A program made the translations under genes and the position numbers. From the NCBI RefSeq assembly GCF_000341735.1, contig NZ_KB455575.1, forward strand, positions 4,069,924 to 4,133,923: a DNA stretch of 64,000 nt. The letters run 5' to 3'. Under the pieces are notes generated by a model that saw nothing but the letters and a program-made list of their open reading frames with translations, had not been told where the DNA came from and ran no database searches. The DNA comes from Methylotuvimicrobium buryatense 5G (lineage in GTDB: Bacteria > Pseudomonadota > Gammaproteobacteria > Methylococcales > Methylomonadaceae). Of the stretch, positions 18,078 through 26,693 are shown in pieces. The first letter of the stretch is position 1; each line of letters begins with the position of its first letter.

Positions 18078-18180
18078 TATAGCTATCGTAGATCAATATT
18101 CGGCGTCGGGGTGTCCGTTAAAGGGCATGGTGCATATGTCCATGTAGGCAAAGCCTTTGCCGAATACCCCGGCGCCTAAG
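18078..18180 (+). repeat. MITE family 1, right-truncated copy
   Basis: The left end TATAGCTATCGTAGATCAAT and ATTCGGCG match the family terminus. The middle (TGTCCATGTAGGCAAAGCC and CCCCGGCGCCTAAG) is present, but the right terminal repeat is absent, so this is a decayed copy. The gene-free stretch 18051-18461 also holds a family-3 end fragment and otherwise shows nothing. Confidence 0.75.
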
Positions 18181-18321
18181 TCTGTTGAAAAAAGCCATTT
18201 TAGCTAATTTCTGTATTACCGCTTTTTAATCTCAAAATAACTTGGAAATTGTTGATGGTCATAGGCTATAAAGCGCTAGGTGTAGGGTGAACATCGCGCA
18301 CCAAGGTCGGGCATCCGTCGT

Positions 18322-18351
18322 GTTAGGCGGTTTTTCAATCAAAAGGGAGTA
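18322..18351. repeat. Solo end of MITE family 3
   Basis: TTAGGCGGTTTTTCAATC followed by AAAAGGGAGTA is nearly identical to the right end of the full element at 48510-48685. No matching opposite end is seen nearby, so this is a remnant. Confidence 0.65.
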
Positions 18352-18461
18352 GATCGTTTTTCAACCACCGAGAACACAAGGCATGAATATCTATACCTTT
18401 GTGAACTCTGCGGTTTTATTAAGCGTTAAATGAAAAATTCAAAGAGTTGAGTGATAAGAGA

Positions 18462-18728
18462 CTAAGGATAAATAACCTTAGGCTGGAAATAGGCGGCCGG
18501 ATATTTGGGATCGAATTCCGCTATCGAGGCCGGTTCGCTGCTTGATTTTTTATCGGCTTTTTGGGCGTCCGGTGCGGTATCCAATTGATCTGCTAATTCT
18601 TCATCGATAAAAACGACTTTCGGTTGAAAGTTGCTGGCAGGGTATTGCTCGTCACTGCCGGCTGAAGCAGTCGTTGACGCTAAAGTGAAGCCGAATGCGG
18701 CAAAGCCTAATAGGATTCTTTTGAACAT
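18462..18728 (-). CDS. Small exported protein with duplicated YPAxxFQPKV motif
   Basis: The start at ATG 18728 (MFKRILLGFAAFGF) has GGAGG 11 nt upstream; a longer start at 18788 would be read out of the adjacent MITE and is rejected. The 88 residues have a signal peptide (1-23, ending ASA). The mature protein carries YPASNFQPKVVFIDEE and, at the C-terminus, YPAAYFQPKVIYP, separated by an acidic and Ser-rich linker. Two copies of one short motif suggest a repeated binding element in the periplasm or outer envelope. I do not recognise the family. A family-1 MITE ends 42 bp upstream and may supply the promoter. Confidence 0.6.
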   Translation of the reverse strand: MFKRILLGFAAFGFTLASTTASAGSDEQYPASNFQPKVVFIDEELADQLDTAPDAQKADKKSSSEPASIAEFDPKYPAAYFQPKVIYP

Positions 18729-18769
18729 TATTGTATGGTCCTCCGGGTCGTTGAATATCAGCCCGCTAT

Positions 18770-18930
18770 TATACCTTTCGTACTTCAAAATTCGGCAGGT
18801 GACTAAGGAGGCACCGGGGTGCTCGACAAAGGCTTTGCCAGCATGGAGCTGGCATAGAGCCTACATGGACGTATTCACGGCGTCCTTTGACGGGCACCCC
18901 GGCGCCGAATTTTGATCTGCGATGAGTATA
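18770..18930 (-). repeat. MITE family 1, copy 3
   Basis: Complete 161-bp element in the minus orientation, from TATACCTTTCGTACTTCAAA to GATGAGTATA. Inside are GGCAGGTGACTAAGGAGGC, the CCAGCATGGAGCTGG hairpin and ACGTATTCACGGCGTCC. It lies upstream of the small exported protein gene. Confidence 0.9.
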
Positions 18931-19022
18931 TCTAGGATAGCGGGGGCATAAAGGGCTATAAGTATCGGGTATTTTTCCCGGTCCTGCAACAGTGCAGGAC
19001 GTTTAAACGACTGCCGGTAAGC

Positions 19023-19772
19023 TCATAAAAGCGCCCTGATTTCAGGATGATCCTGAAGCAATTTTTGTCTGAACGCCTCGATAGCCGTTTCGTCGTCGCG
19101 TTTGTCTCTCGGAATGTTCACGCGGATTTCGCTGATCGCCTGCATCGGCGGCGAAGACAGGAAAACCAGGCGATCCGCTAGCGCGATCGCTTCGCGCAGG
19201 TCGTGCGTGACGAACAAGACCGTATGCGGACGCTGTTGCCAGAGTCTTATCAACAATTCCCTGACCTGACGCGCGGTTGGAGCATCGAGCGACACGAAAG
19301 GCTCGTCCATCAATAGCACGTCGGGATCGATCGCAAAGGCCCTGATGATCGAAACGCGCCGACTCATGCCCAAGGACAGGCGTTCCGGATAGACCTGTTG
19401 GGCATCGGTCAATTGCATCGTGTCGAGCAAGGCGTCAACCGTTTTCGGGTCATGATCGGTCGGCAGGGCCAGCGTGATGTTTTCTCGGACGGTCTTCCAC
19501 GGCAAAAGCCGAGGGTTCTGAAAGACATAGCCGATTTTCGGTGTTTTGTGCCGATGTTCGACCGTGATTTCGCCCCGGTAATCCCGGTCTAATCCGGCCA
19601 GGATGTTCAGCAGCGTGGTCTTGCCGCAGCCGGACGGGCCGACCAGGCAAATGAATTCATTGGACGGCAATTCCAGTTTCAGATCGGCGATGGCACGGTG
19701 ACCCGGGGATTGTCGTTGCGATGGATAGGTTTTGTCAACGATGTCGATGCGGATCGCGGTCATCGGCGCCAC
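19023..19772 (-). CDS. ABC transporter ATP-binding protein (nitrate/sulfonate/taurine type)
   Basis: A 249-residue ATPase with Walker A GPSGCGKTT, Q-loop YVFQNPRLLPW, signature LSLGMSRRVS (the canonical second Gly of LSGG is Leu), Walker B VLLMDEPF and H-loop FVTHDLREA. This places it with SsuB/TauB/NrtD-type importers that energise uptake through the inner membrane. The start overlaps the permease stop by 13 bp. With the permease and binding protein it forms a complete importer; the substrate is not evident. Confidence 0.92.
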   Translation of the reverse strand: MAPMTAIRIDIVDKTYPSQRQSPGHRAIADLKLELPSNEFICLVGPSGCGKTTLLNILAGLDRDYRGEITVEHRHKTPKIGYVFQNPRLLPWKTVRENITLALPTDHDPKTVDALLDTMQLTDAQQVYPERLSLGMSRRVSIIRAFAIDPDVLLMDEPFVSLDAPTARQVRELLIRLWQQRPHTVLFVTHDLREAIALADRLVFLSSPPMQAISEIRVNIPRDKRDDETAIEAFRQKLLQDHPEIRALL

Positions 19773-20518
19773 CTTCCGGCTTTTCGGTCGAGCGGTTTCA
19801 GAATGAGTATCTCGATCACTTGAATCACCGCCACAAACGCGACCGTATAGGCCAGAATGCCGGCGACGTCGAACATTTGAAAGAATAAATGCAATTGGTA
19901 GCCCATGCCGTTACTGCGGCCGAGCAGTTCGACGACGAGAATGATTTTCCAAATCAATGCTAAACCCGAACGCGTTGCGCCCATGACAAAAGGATGCAGT
20001 TGTGGCCAGATGACATGAACCAGAGTTTTGCGTTTACCGAAATGGTAACAGCGGGCCATTTCCAGTAAATCCTTGTCCAGGGCTCGAGTGCCTTCTCGAA
20101 TCGTGACGACGACGTTCGGCAGTTTGTTGATGACGACCGCAAGAATAGCGGCTGATTCGATCAGTCCAAACCAGACATAGCACAAGATAATCGTCACCAA
20201 GGCCGGGATATTCAAAAAAATGACCAGCCAGTTATCGAAAAAGGCATCCAGTTTTTGATTCCGGCCTAAGACGATACCGATGGCGCAACCGAGTAGCATC
20301 GCAACGGCAAAACTGGAAACCAATCTAAGCAAGGTCACGCCCAGATGATAAGGAAGTTGGCCGGATAAGGTTTCTTGCCAGAATACCTCGGTCACCGATG
20401 CCGGCGTTGGTAGGCTATTGTCGCTGAGATAAAGGGCAAGGCCCTGCCATAGCCCTATAAAGAGCAGGATCGACAACAGATTGAGTGTTCTGTAATGGCT
20501 TAGCTTAGTTGAAGTCAT
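19760..20518 (-). CDS. ABC transporter permease (BPD_transp_1, SsuC/TauC type)
   Basis: 252 residues with about six membrane segments. The cytoplasmic EAA loop is represented by EGTRALDKDLLEMARCYHFG, the contact site for the ATPase, followed by the KRKTLVHVIWPQLHPF stretch. The N-terminal LLSILLFIGLWQGLALYL is a typical first helix. The gene follows the binding-protein gene by ~80 bp and overlaps the ATPase gene, consistent with one transcript. Confidence 0.92.
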   Translation of the reverse strand: MTSTKLSHYRTLNLLSILLFIGLWQGLALYLSDNSLPTPASVTEVFWQETLSGQLPYHLGVTLLRLVSSFAVAMLLGCAIGIVLGRNQKLDAFFDNWLVIFLNIPALVTIILCYVWFGLIESAAILAVVINKLPNVVVTIREGTRALDKDLLEMARCYHFGKRKTLVHVIWPQLHPFVMGATRSGLALIWKIILVVELLGRSNGMGYQLHLFFQMFDVAGILAYTVAFVAVIQVIEILILKPLDRKAGRWRR

Positions 20519-20600
20519 GTTTGGATTAAGTGCAGCAGCATTTCAGTGATAACGCTGCTATTGACGAAAGCGCTTCCTTTAATTCAGTGACATCCGAGCA

Positions 20601-21575
20601 TTATTCTTGGTCGATGGCCCAAAAAGTACCTGGCTGCAGATTGTCGTCTTTTCCGGTCAGTTTGTTGTGGCTGACCGTTTTCAAAATACGGTAGATGCGG
20701 TTAGCCGCATTTTTTTCTGGGTCACCCCACTGTTTTACGGCGCCTTCGCAATAACGCTTGCGCAGTACGCTTTGAGTATGCGTATCATCGGTTTGCGTTA
20801 ACGGCAGGATTTTTTGCCAGGCTTCATCCGATTCGCATAGCAATGCGCGGGCTTGTCGAGCGGCTTGCAAAAAACCGGTCAGTACTTGTTTATGTTGCTC
20901 GGCCCAGCTTTGTTTGAAGACATAGCCAAGCGCCGGCACCTCCTCTTCTATTCCTAGTGTTTTGATCAACGCTTGACCGTCGATAATTTGGCGATATCCT
21001 TGAGCTTCAAGTTTGGCGGCAAAATGCCAATATGTCATGACGGCATCAAGGCGGTTGTTGAGCATTTGCTGATTGAGTAAGGGTGGAGCGCCGTAGACCT
21101 TTTCGATAGATGAAGCGATTTCGCTATTGCCTTGTTGTTGGAAAGCGGCTTGCATCAGCAACCCGTTTTTGTCGAGTTCTCCGCCGGCGATACCTAAGCG
21201 TTTATCTTTAAGGTCGTTTAGCGTTTTGATCGGGCTGTTTTCAGTAACGACGAGCCCGCCCGAGACATTTGAGTAAGGATAAAACGTATAATCGGCACCC
21301 GTCGAGCGCAATTTCGATACCCATATCCAGTCGGAGACGATAATGTCGACCGCACCTGATTGCAGTGCAATTTTACCGGCTTCAGGGTTGGCCAGTGGAT
21401 GAATAGCCAATTCAAATTTGCCGGATTCGTCGAGTTTAGCACTTTGTAAGGTTTGCACTTCCCAGGCTGCCGTGCCGAACTCCAAAATACCCAGACGTAT
21501 AATAACGGGTTCTGCAGCGAAGCTGTTGAGCGAGAACAACAAGCCAAGCCAGAAAAAGTGTAATTGTTTTTTCAT
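20601..21575 (-). CDS. ABC transporter substrate-binding protein (NMT1/SsuA-like)
   Basis: The start at ATG 21575 gives MKKQLHFFWLGLLFSLNSFA, a signal peptide cleaved near FAAEP; AAAGGA lies 8 nt upstream, whereas it directly touches the alternative ATG at 21584. The 324 residues show the two-lobed periplasmic binding pattern: SGAVDIIVSDWIWVSKLRST, LNDLKDKRLGIAGGELDKNG, and ALGYVFKQSWAEQHK. Such proteins bind small sulfonates, nitrate, pyrimidines or other organics. The two downstream genes complete the importer. Confidence 0.88.
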   Translation of the reverse strand: MKKQLHFFWLGLLFSLNSFAAEPVIIRLGILEFGTAAWEVQTLQSAKLDESGKFELAIHPLANPEAGKIALQSGAVDIIVSDWIWVSKLRSTGADYTFYPYSNVSGGLVVTENSPIKTLNDLKDKRLGIAGGELDKNGLLMQAAFQQQGNSEIASSIEKVYGAPPLLNQQMLNNRLDAVMTYWHFAAKLEAQGYRQIIDGQALIKTLGIEEEVPALGYVFKQSWAEQHKQVLTGFLQAARQARALLCESDEAWQKILPLTQTDDTHTQSVLRKRYCEGAVKQWGDPEKNAANRIYRILKTVSHNKLTGKDDNLQPGTFWAIDQE

Positions 21576-21697
21576 TGGAGTCATCCTTTCTGTTCGATAG
21601 TCAATAACCGAAACATTCTAACTTGTTTTGGCTCTGAAATGGGGAGGCTATACTTCGCGCGGTCATGTTTTCGGCTTTTATGGCAATGCTATTTTGT

Positions 21698-21793
21698 TCG
21701 ACGCTTACAGGGAGGTAAGCGGTAGACTGCGTCTGGAACCGGCAGTCGACGCTTACAGGGAGGTAAGCGGTAGACTGCGTCTGGAACCGGCAG
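21698..21793 (+). repeat. 48-bp perfect tandem duplication in the moaA leader
   Basis: Two identical 48-bp units (21698-21745, 21746-21793). Each unit contains two hairpins: CGCTTAC-AGGGAG-GTAAGCG and GACTGC-GTCTGGAACCG-GCAGTC. The second hairpin is completed at the unit junction and by the GTCGA that follows. It ends 75 bp before moaA. Confidence 0.95.
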
Positions 21794-21868
21794 TCGAGAG
21801 CAAACCACTAAAACAGACTATGAGCCGTATTGTGATAATATTGCCACATTAGTCAACCGATATAACTT

Positions 21869-22876
21869 ATGAGTTCATTATCCAACACGACGCAATTGAT
21901 CGACCGCTTCGGCAGAATTGTCGATTATGTAAGAATTTCAATCACCGACCGCTGCGATTTTCGATGTCAATATTGTATGGCCGAAGACATGGTGTTTTTG
22001 CCGCGTGCGCAAATTTTAACGCTCGAAGAAATCCATACGATAGCCCGGGCGTTTACTGAATTGGGCGTCAAAAAAATCCGTGTGACCGGGGGCGAGCCGT
22101 TGGTGCGCAAAGGCGCATTGCAATTGCTCGAAAATCTGGGGCGTTTGTCGGGACTGAATGAACTGGTTCTGACCTCCAACGGTTCTCAATTGGCGACGAT
22201 GGCGCAAGCGATTAAATCGGCCGGCGTAAAGAGGCTCAATGTCAGCTTGGATACGCTCGATGCAAAAAAATTCAAGGATATTACCCGAACCGGCGACTTG
22301 CATCAGGTGTTGCGAGGTATCGAGGCGGCGAGGCAGGCGCGGTTCAAACGCATCAAAATCAATGCGGTCGTTTTGAAAAATCGTAATCATGAAGAAACGA
22401 CCGATTTGGTTCAGTTTGCAATCGACCGTGATTTGGATATCAGCTTCATCGAAGAAATGCCGCTCGGTGTCATCGGCAGTCACGATCGCGCCGAAGCGTA
22501 TTACTCCAGCGATGAAATTAAAGCCGATTTGGAACGGCATTTCAATTTGATTGCGAGTACCGAAAAAACCGGTGGGCCTTCGAAATACTTCCAGGTTGCA
22601 GGAACTTCGACCAAGGTCGGGTTTATCTCGCCGCATAGCCACAATTTTTGTAGCACCTGCAATCGTGTCCGATTGACCGTTGAAGGCCGATTGCTGTTGT
22701 GCCTCGGCAACGAGCACTCGGTCGATCTAAAAAAAGTCATTCGAGCAAATCCGGGGAATCTCGATGCGCTTAAAAATGCGATCGTCGAGGCGATGAAAAT
22801 CAAACCGGAAAAGCATGAATTCAATCTAAACGAACAACCGGTTATTTTCAGACATATGAATGTAACGGGGGGGTGA
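21869..22876 (+). CDS. moaA: GTP 3',8-cyclase (molybdenum cofactor biosynthesis)
   Basis: This radical-SAM enzyme makes (8S)-3',8-cyclo-GTP, the first intermediate of molybdopterin synthesis, with MoaC. The 335 residues have the SAM cluster motif DRCDFRCQYC (C-x3-C-x2-C), the GGEPLVRKG stretch, the second Fe-S cluster FCSTCNRVRLTVEGRLLLC (C-x2-C-x13-C), and the C-terminal Gly-Gly (NVTGG-stop) known to be needed for activity. No other moa gene is in the window. The stop codon is at the start of a short GGTGAAA run, as seen also in the dehydrogenase gene. Confidence 0.97.
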   Translation: MSSLSNTTQLIDRFGRIVDYVRISITDRCDFRCQYCMAEDMVFLPRAQILTLEEIHTIARAFTELGVKKIRVTGGEPLVRKGALQLLENLGRLSGLNELVLTSNGSQLATMAQAIKSAGVKRLNVSLDTLDAKKFKDITRTGDLHQVLRGIEAARQARFKRIKINAVVLKNRNHEETTDLVQFAIDRDLDISFIEEMPLGVIGSHDRAEAYYSSDEIKADLERHFNLIASTEKTGGPSKYFQVAGTSTKVGFISPHSHNFCSTCNRVRLTVEGRLLLCLGNEHSVDLKKVIRANPGNLDALKNAIVEAMKIKPEKHEFNLNEQPVIFRHMNVTGG

Positions 22877-23201
22877 AAGGTGAAAGATGACAAGCGCGCC
22901 AAGATTTTTCGCGAAAGCTGAAATGGGGTCCGTCCGATTTCAGCAGCGAAAAATTACTTGGCGATTATTGCCTTCGGCGGCCCCGATTCGCCCTGCGTCC
23001 GTGCCACTACGCCACATCATCGTAAACTCGATGCGGCTCCGTAGCACTCCCACAAATGGCTTTACGCCGTGTCGCGATGCCTTGTATTTTGCCTCCGCCT
23101 GCGCTATTCGCGCAGACTCCGGCAAAACACCCGGCGCTACGGCTATCGGGGACTAAAAATCTTCACTTCGCTGGCGCTCCGTTTCCAAGATTTTCAGCGA
23201 A
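22877..23201. other. Gene-free segment bounded by imperfect direct repeats
   Basis: CCAAGATTTTTCGCGAAAG (22899-22917) and CCAAGATTTTCAGCGAAGG (23185-23203) bound ~290 bp without a credible coding frame. Its codon-like composition differs from neighbours (GC-rich, CGGCGGCCCCGATTCGCC). It may be a decayed insertion; I cannot name it. Confidence 0.35.
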
Positions 23202-23281
23202 GGTGAAAGATGAAAGATGAAAGATGAAAGATGAAAGATGAAAGATGAAAGATGAAAGATGAAAGATGAAAGATGAAAGAT
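23202..23281. repeat. 7-bp tandem repeat (GATGAAA)
   Basis: About eleven heptamers, mostly GATGAAA, starting with one GGTGAAA. The same unit family appears at 16238-16403 and as two units directly at the moaA stop (22872-22889). Confidence 0.95.
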
Positions 23282-23379
23282 GGGTTCTTATGTTCTCGCC
23301 AAATGTATCCCACAGCGCCAAAAATTGTCGTTCATTGAGGCGAAGGTGACGAGCCAATAGACGCCAACATAAAGAAAAA

Positions 23380-23480
23380 ATGCGTCATTCCGCCAGGGAT
23401 TGGCGGAATCCAGTGCCATGGATGGCAATGCGAAGCTTCACATTTATGTAATCTGGATATCTGCAATCTATTCCGACATG
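23380..23480. repeat. ATTCCGCCAGGGATTGGCGGAAT-type intergenic palindrome
   Basis: CATTCCGCCAGGGATTGGCG continues into GAATCCAGTGCCATGGATGG and later ATTCCGACATGACGAATA. This wording is typical of dispersed intergenic repeats in many proteobacteria. Only this copy is in the window, so the repeat status rests on general knowledge. Nothing else is seen in 23282-23631. Confidence 0.45.
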
Positions 23481-23631
23481 ACGAATAATGCCGCAAAAGC
23501 ACTACAGAATAGGCGCTAATTTGGCGCTTATGGGTGTTCCCCCACCAGTGAATTAGTCTGAGCCGTCTGTTTTAATTGGCAAAGGGCCAATTTTTATTAA
23601 CCCGCAACTTTATTTCCCCCACCTAAAAATT

Positions 23632-24912
23632 ATGACATTCGAATCTCTAGGGCTTATTGCCCAACTCCAAACAGCAGTTGCGGAACAGGGTTATGAAACG
23701 CCTACGCCGATACAGCAAAAAGCTATTCCGCTTATTCTTGACGGACGCGATGTCATGGCCGGCGCGCAAACCGGAACCGGTAAAACGGCCGGTTTTGCGT
23801 TACCGATCCTGCAGCGGTTGAGCGAGACGATTAACAAAAAACCTCGGCCGGTTCGTACATTGGTATTGGTGCCGACTCGCGAACTGGCAGTACAAGTGCA
23901 TCAAAGTTTCAAGGATTACGGCAAGCATGTCGCGTTGTTTAGTGAGGTGGTTTTCGGTGGTGTGAGCATGAACGGTCAAGCTCAACAGTTGCGGCGCGGT
24001 TGCGATATTGTTGTCGCGACTCCGGGACGATTGCTAGACCATGCTCGCCAAGGCAATGTCGATTTGGGGCGAGTCGAAATATTGGTTCTTGATGAAGCCG
24101 ACCGAATGCTGGATATGGGTTTCAAGCGTGAAGTCGATGCAATACTGGCATTGCTGCCTAGACAGCGTCAAAATTTGTTATTTTCGGCGACTTTTTCTAA
24201 TGAGATAAAAACCCTGGCAGGGCGCTTACTGCATGATCCGGTCGCAATTGAAGCGCCGCGGCAAACGATCGATGCCGATACCGTCGAACAACGTATTTAT
24301 CCGATTAAGCGCGAATACAAGCGGGAATTATTATCTTACCTGATCGGTAGCGGTAATTGGCGACAAGTCTTGGTGTTCGTTAGAACCCGGCATGGGGCGG
24401 ACCGTTTGGCCGAGCAATTAATCAAAGATGGTATTCGGACTGGGGTATTGCACGGTGACAAATCTCAAGGCGCGAGGATGCGTGCTTTGGCGGGATTCAA
24501 ATCCGGGAAAATAGCGGTTTTGGTGGCGACCGATATTGCCGCGCGAGGCCTCGATATCGATCAATTGCCGCATGTGGTTAATTTCGATCTACCATCCGTG
24601 GCCGAGGATTATGTGCATCGTATTGGCAGAACCGGTCGCGCAGGATGGGTCGGCGAGGCTATTTCGCTAGTTTGCCCCGAGGAAGCGCCGATGCTCTTGG
24701 CGATTGAGAAATTATTAAAACGGTCGATACCGCGCGTTGCCGATACCGGTTACGAAGCCGTTTCATTGGAGGATCGGTCGGGAGCGGAAAAAAAGGATAA
24801 TAAACGCACTACGCGTAGCGCTCCGCCCGTTAGAAAAAAAGCGCACCGAGGAGTGGCTTTCGTTAATAAAAAACGAGGGGACAAGCAAGGCAAGCGCTTG
24901 AGGAAAACTTGA
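23632..24912 (+). CDS. DEAD-box RNA helicase, RhlE-like
   Basis: An ATP-dependent RNA helicase of 426 residues. Visible motifs in order: Q motif [14 protein letters not shown], Walker [26 protein letters not shown] in [16 protein letters not shown] in LFSATFS, and HRIGRTGR in the second RecA domain. The C-terminal ~50 residues are strongly basic ([18 protein letters not shown], then [14 protein letters not shown]), typical of RhlE-type RNA-binding tails. The family acts in ribosome assembly or RNA turnover. A family-1 MITE begins 3 bp after the stop. Confidence 0.93.
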   Translation: MTFESLGLIAQLQTAVAEQGYETPTPIQQKAIPLILDGRDVMAGAQTGTGKTAGFALPILQRLSETINKKPRPVRTLVLVPTRELAVQVHQSFKDYGKHVALFSEVVFGGVSMNGQAQQLRRGCDIVVATPGRLLDHARQGNVDLGRVEILVLDEADRMLDMGFKREVDAILALLPRQRQNLLFSATFSNEIKTLAGRLLHDPVAIEAPRQTIDADTVEQRIYPIKREYKRELLSYLIGSGNWRQVLVFVRTRHGADRLAEQLIKDGIRTGVLHGDKSQGARMRALAGFKSGKIAVLVATDIAARGLDIDQLPHVVNFDLPSVAEDYVHRIGRTGRAGWVGEAISLVCPEEAPMLLAIEKLLKRSIPRVADTGYEAVSLEDRSGAEKKDNKRTTRSAPPVRKKAHRGVAFVNKKRGDKQGKRLRKT

Positions 24913-24915
24913 ATA

Positions 24916-25076
24916 TATACCCTTTGCTTGTCAAATTTCGGTGCCGGGGTGCCCGTCAAAGGACGCCGTAAATACGACCATGTAGGCTCTATGATAGCAT
25001 CCATGCTATCAAAGCCTTTGCGGAGCACCCCGGCGCCTCCTGAGGCAATGCCGAAATTTGAAGTGCGAAAGGTATA
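24916..25076 (+). repeat. MITE family 1, copy 4
   Basis: Complete 161-bp copy from TATACCCTTTGCTTGTCAAA to GTGCGAAAGGTATA. It fills nearly the whole gap between the convergent helicase and oadB stop codons, so its internal hairpins (TGATAGCATCCATGCTATCA) lie in both 3' untranslated regions and might act as a terminator. Confidence 0.92.
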
Positions 25077-25089
25077 CTTCTGCGTATTT

Positions 25090-26217
25090 CTAATCAACCA
25101 AGCTCAACAAAATCCCGGCCGCGACGGCGGAGCCGATCACGCCGGCAACGTTCGGTCCCATTGCATGCATCAGCAGGAAGTTATGAGGGTTGCTTTCAAG
25201 ACCTAGCTTATTGGCGACCCTGGCCGCCATCGGGACCGCCGATACACCGGCCGCGCCTATTAGCGGGTTGACCGGTGTTTTGCTGAATTTATTCATGATT
25301 TTTGCCATGATGACGCCGGCGGCGGTGCCGATGCAAAAAGCGATCGCGCCCAAACCCAAAATACCGAGTGTTTCGAATTTCAGAAATGCTTCGGCGCTCA
25401 GTTTAGAGCCGACCGAAAGGCCTAAGAAAATCGTGACGATGTTGATCAATTCGTTTTGCGCGGTCTTGCTCAGACGGTCGACCGCCCCGCAAGTATTCAT
25501 TAGGTTACCTAAACAAAACATGCCTACCAAGGGCGCGGCCGAGGGCAAAAGCAAGGCAGTTAACAGTAATAGCAGCAGTGGAAACAAGATTTTTTCGGAT
25601 TTACTGACGGCTCTGAGCTGCTCCATTTCGATCATGCGCTCTTTTTCCGTAGTCAATGCGCGCATGATCGGCGGTTGGATGAGCGGCACCAGAGCCATAT
25701 AGGAATAAGCGGCAACTGCGATCGCTCCGAGCAGGTCAGGGGCTAACTTCGAAGCAACATAGATGGCCGTAGGCCCGTCGGCGCCGCCGATAATGGCAAT
25801 TGCCGCGGCATCCTTAAGCGAAAACTCGAGGCCGGGCACCATGTTTAGCGCTAATGCGCCTAATAATGTTGAAAAAATACCGAATTGAGCCGCAGCGCCT
25901 AGTAATAAGGTCTTCGGGTTGGCCAGCATCGGTCCGAAGTCCGTCATTGCTCCGACGCCCATGAAGATCAATAATGGAAATATGCCGGTTTTAATGCCGA
26001 AATATAAATAGTATAAAAGACCGCCTTCTTCGGCCATGTCTGCAATCGGTATGTTGCTCAGCACTGCGCCGAAACCGATCGGTAGTAGTAATAGAGGCTC
26101 AAAACCTTTCTTGATGGCCAGGAACAGAAGTAAAAAACCTACCATCATCATAAAAGCCTGGCCGGTTTGGATGTTGTAGATCCCGGTGCTTTGCCAGAGC
26201 GAATTTAAATTTTCCAT
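25090..26217 (-). CDS. oadB: Na+-translocating oxaloacetate decarboxylase, beta subunit
   Basis: The integral membrane subunit decarboxylates the carboxybiotin of OadA and exports Na+. The start at 26217 gives [20 protein letters not shown]; an upstream in-frame ATG adds 18 unlikely residues. The 375 residues have about nine hydrophobic segments, [20 protein letters not shown] with the key Asp of the Na+ site, and [20 protein letters not shown] followed by [18 protein letters not shown] near the C-terminus. It lies downstream of oadA but is separated by 476 bp that contain a family-4 MITE. Confidence 0.95.
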   Translation of the reverse strand: MENLNSLWQSTGIYNIQTGQAFMMMVGFLLLFLAIKKGFEPLLLLPIGFGAVLSNIPIADMAEEGGLLYYLYFGIKTGIFPLLIFMGVGAMTDFGPMLANPKTLLLGAAAQFGIFSTLLGALALNMVPGLEFSLKDAAAIAIIGGADGPTAIYVASKLAPDLLGAIAVAAYSYMALVPLIQPPIMRALTTEKERMIEMEQLRAVSKSEKILFPLLLLLLTALLLPSAAPLVGMFCLGNLMNTCGAVDRLSKTAQNELINIVTIFLGLSVGSKLSAEAFLKFETLGILGLGAIAFCIGTAAGVIMAKIMNKFSKTPVNPLIGAAGVSAVPMAARVANKLGLESNPHNFLLMHAMGPNVAGVIGSAVAAGILLSLVD

Positions 26218-26327
26218 AAATGATCTCGATTGAAGTTGATTTTTATTCTGAATAGTTGTTGAGTGCATCACGCATTAGCAGAGACAAGGCCAGGAATTAG
26301 GAAATGCTAATGGACTGAATTCGTTAA

Positions 26328-26516
26328 CCTAGGATTTGGTCGTAAATAACTTCCCTATTTTCGGAGGGTTCGGTAACTCGATTGGCAGGTGTCGGCGGCA
26401 GGGAAAGCCGCCGTCAAGCCTACACGGACGTATTTGCGGCGTCCTGTCAAGCGAGTTACCGAACCCTCAACAACGCTCATAGTTCCTGGACATTATTTAT
26501 CACGAAATCCCTAGGG
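26328..26516. repeat. MITE family 4, copy 1 (between oadA and oadB)
   Basis: Outer ends: CCTAGGATTTGGTCGTAAAT on the left and, on the other strand, CCCTAGGGATTTCGTGATAA on the right. Inner arms: GGTTCGGTAACTCG and CGAGTTACCGAACC next to TGGCAGG/CCTGTCA. The middle has the ACACGGACGTATTTGCGGCG module shared with family 1. Confidence 0.85.
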
Positions 26517-26619
26517 CTTTTTTATTATAAATTGAAGAGCGCTTTTATTTATCCTCATCGGCGCGCCTTAGTCCTTATTTAATAAAGAAGGGGTTGGGGT
26601 TCGGGAAGGTGCCGGCGCG

Positions 26620-26672
26620 ATGTTAAGGGGAGGACCGTTCATGCTTTGGCAGTGCTAGGCACGAACGGTGGT
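26620..26672. repeat. Family 5-like hairpin remnant
   Basis: GGACCGTTCATGCTTTGG and CACGAACGGTGG echo the GACCGTTCGTGCTG hairpin of the element at 12076-12271. No outer ends are present. It lies 22 bp past the oadA stop and could act as a 3' hairpin. Confidence 0.45.
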
Positions 26673-26693
26673 TTATCTCTGGCTCTTGTGGCT

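Noticed and set aside
21628-21852. 74-codon plus-strand frame before moaA
   Set aside because: It is mostly the duplicated 48-bp unit translated twice and lacks a ribosome-binding site.
21605-21868. Moco riboswitch before moaA
   Set aside because: The hairpins come from a recent 48-bp duplication and do not show the conserved Moco motif blocks that I know.
23163-23357. 64-codon minus-strand frame with HLSSFIF repeats
   Set aside because: It is translation of the GATGAAA tandem repeat.
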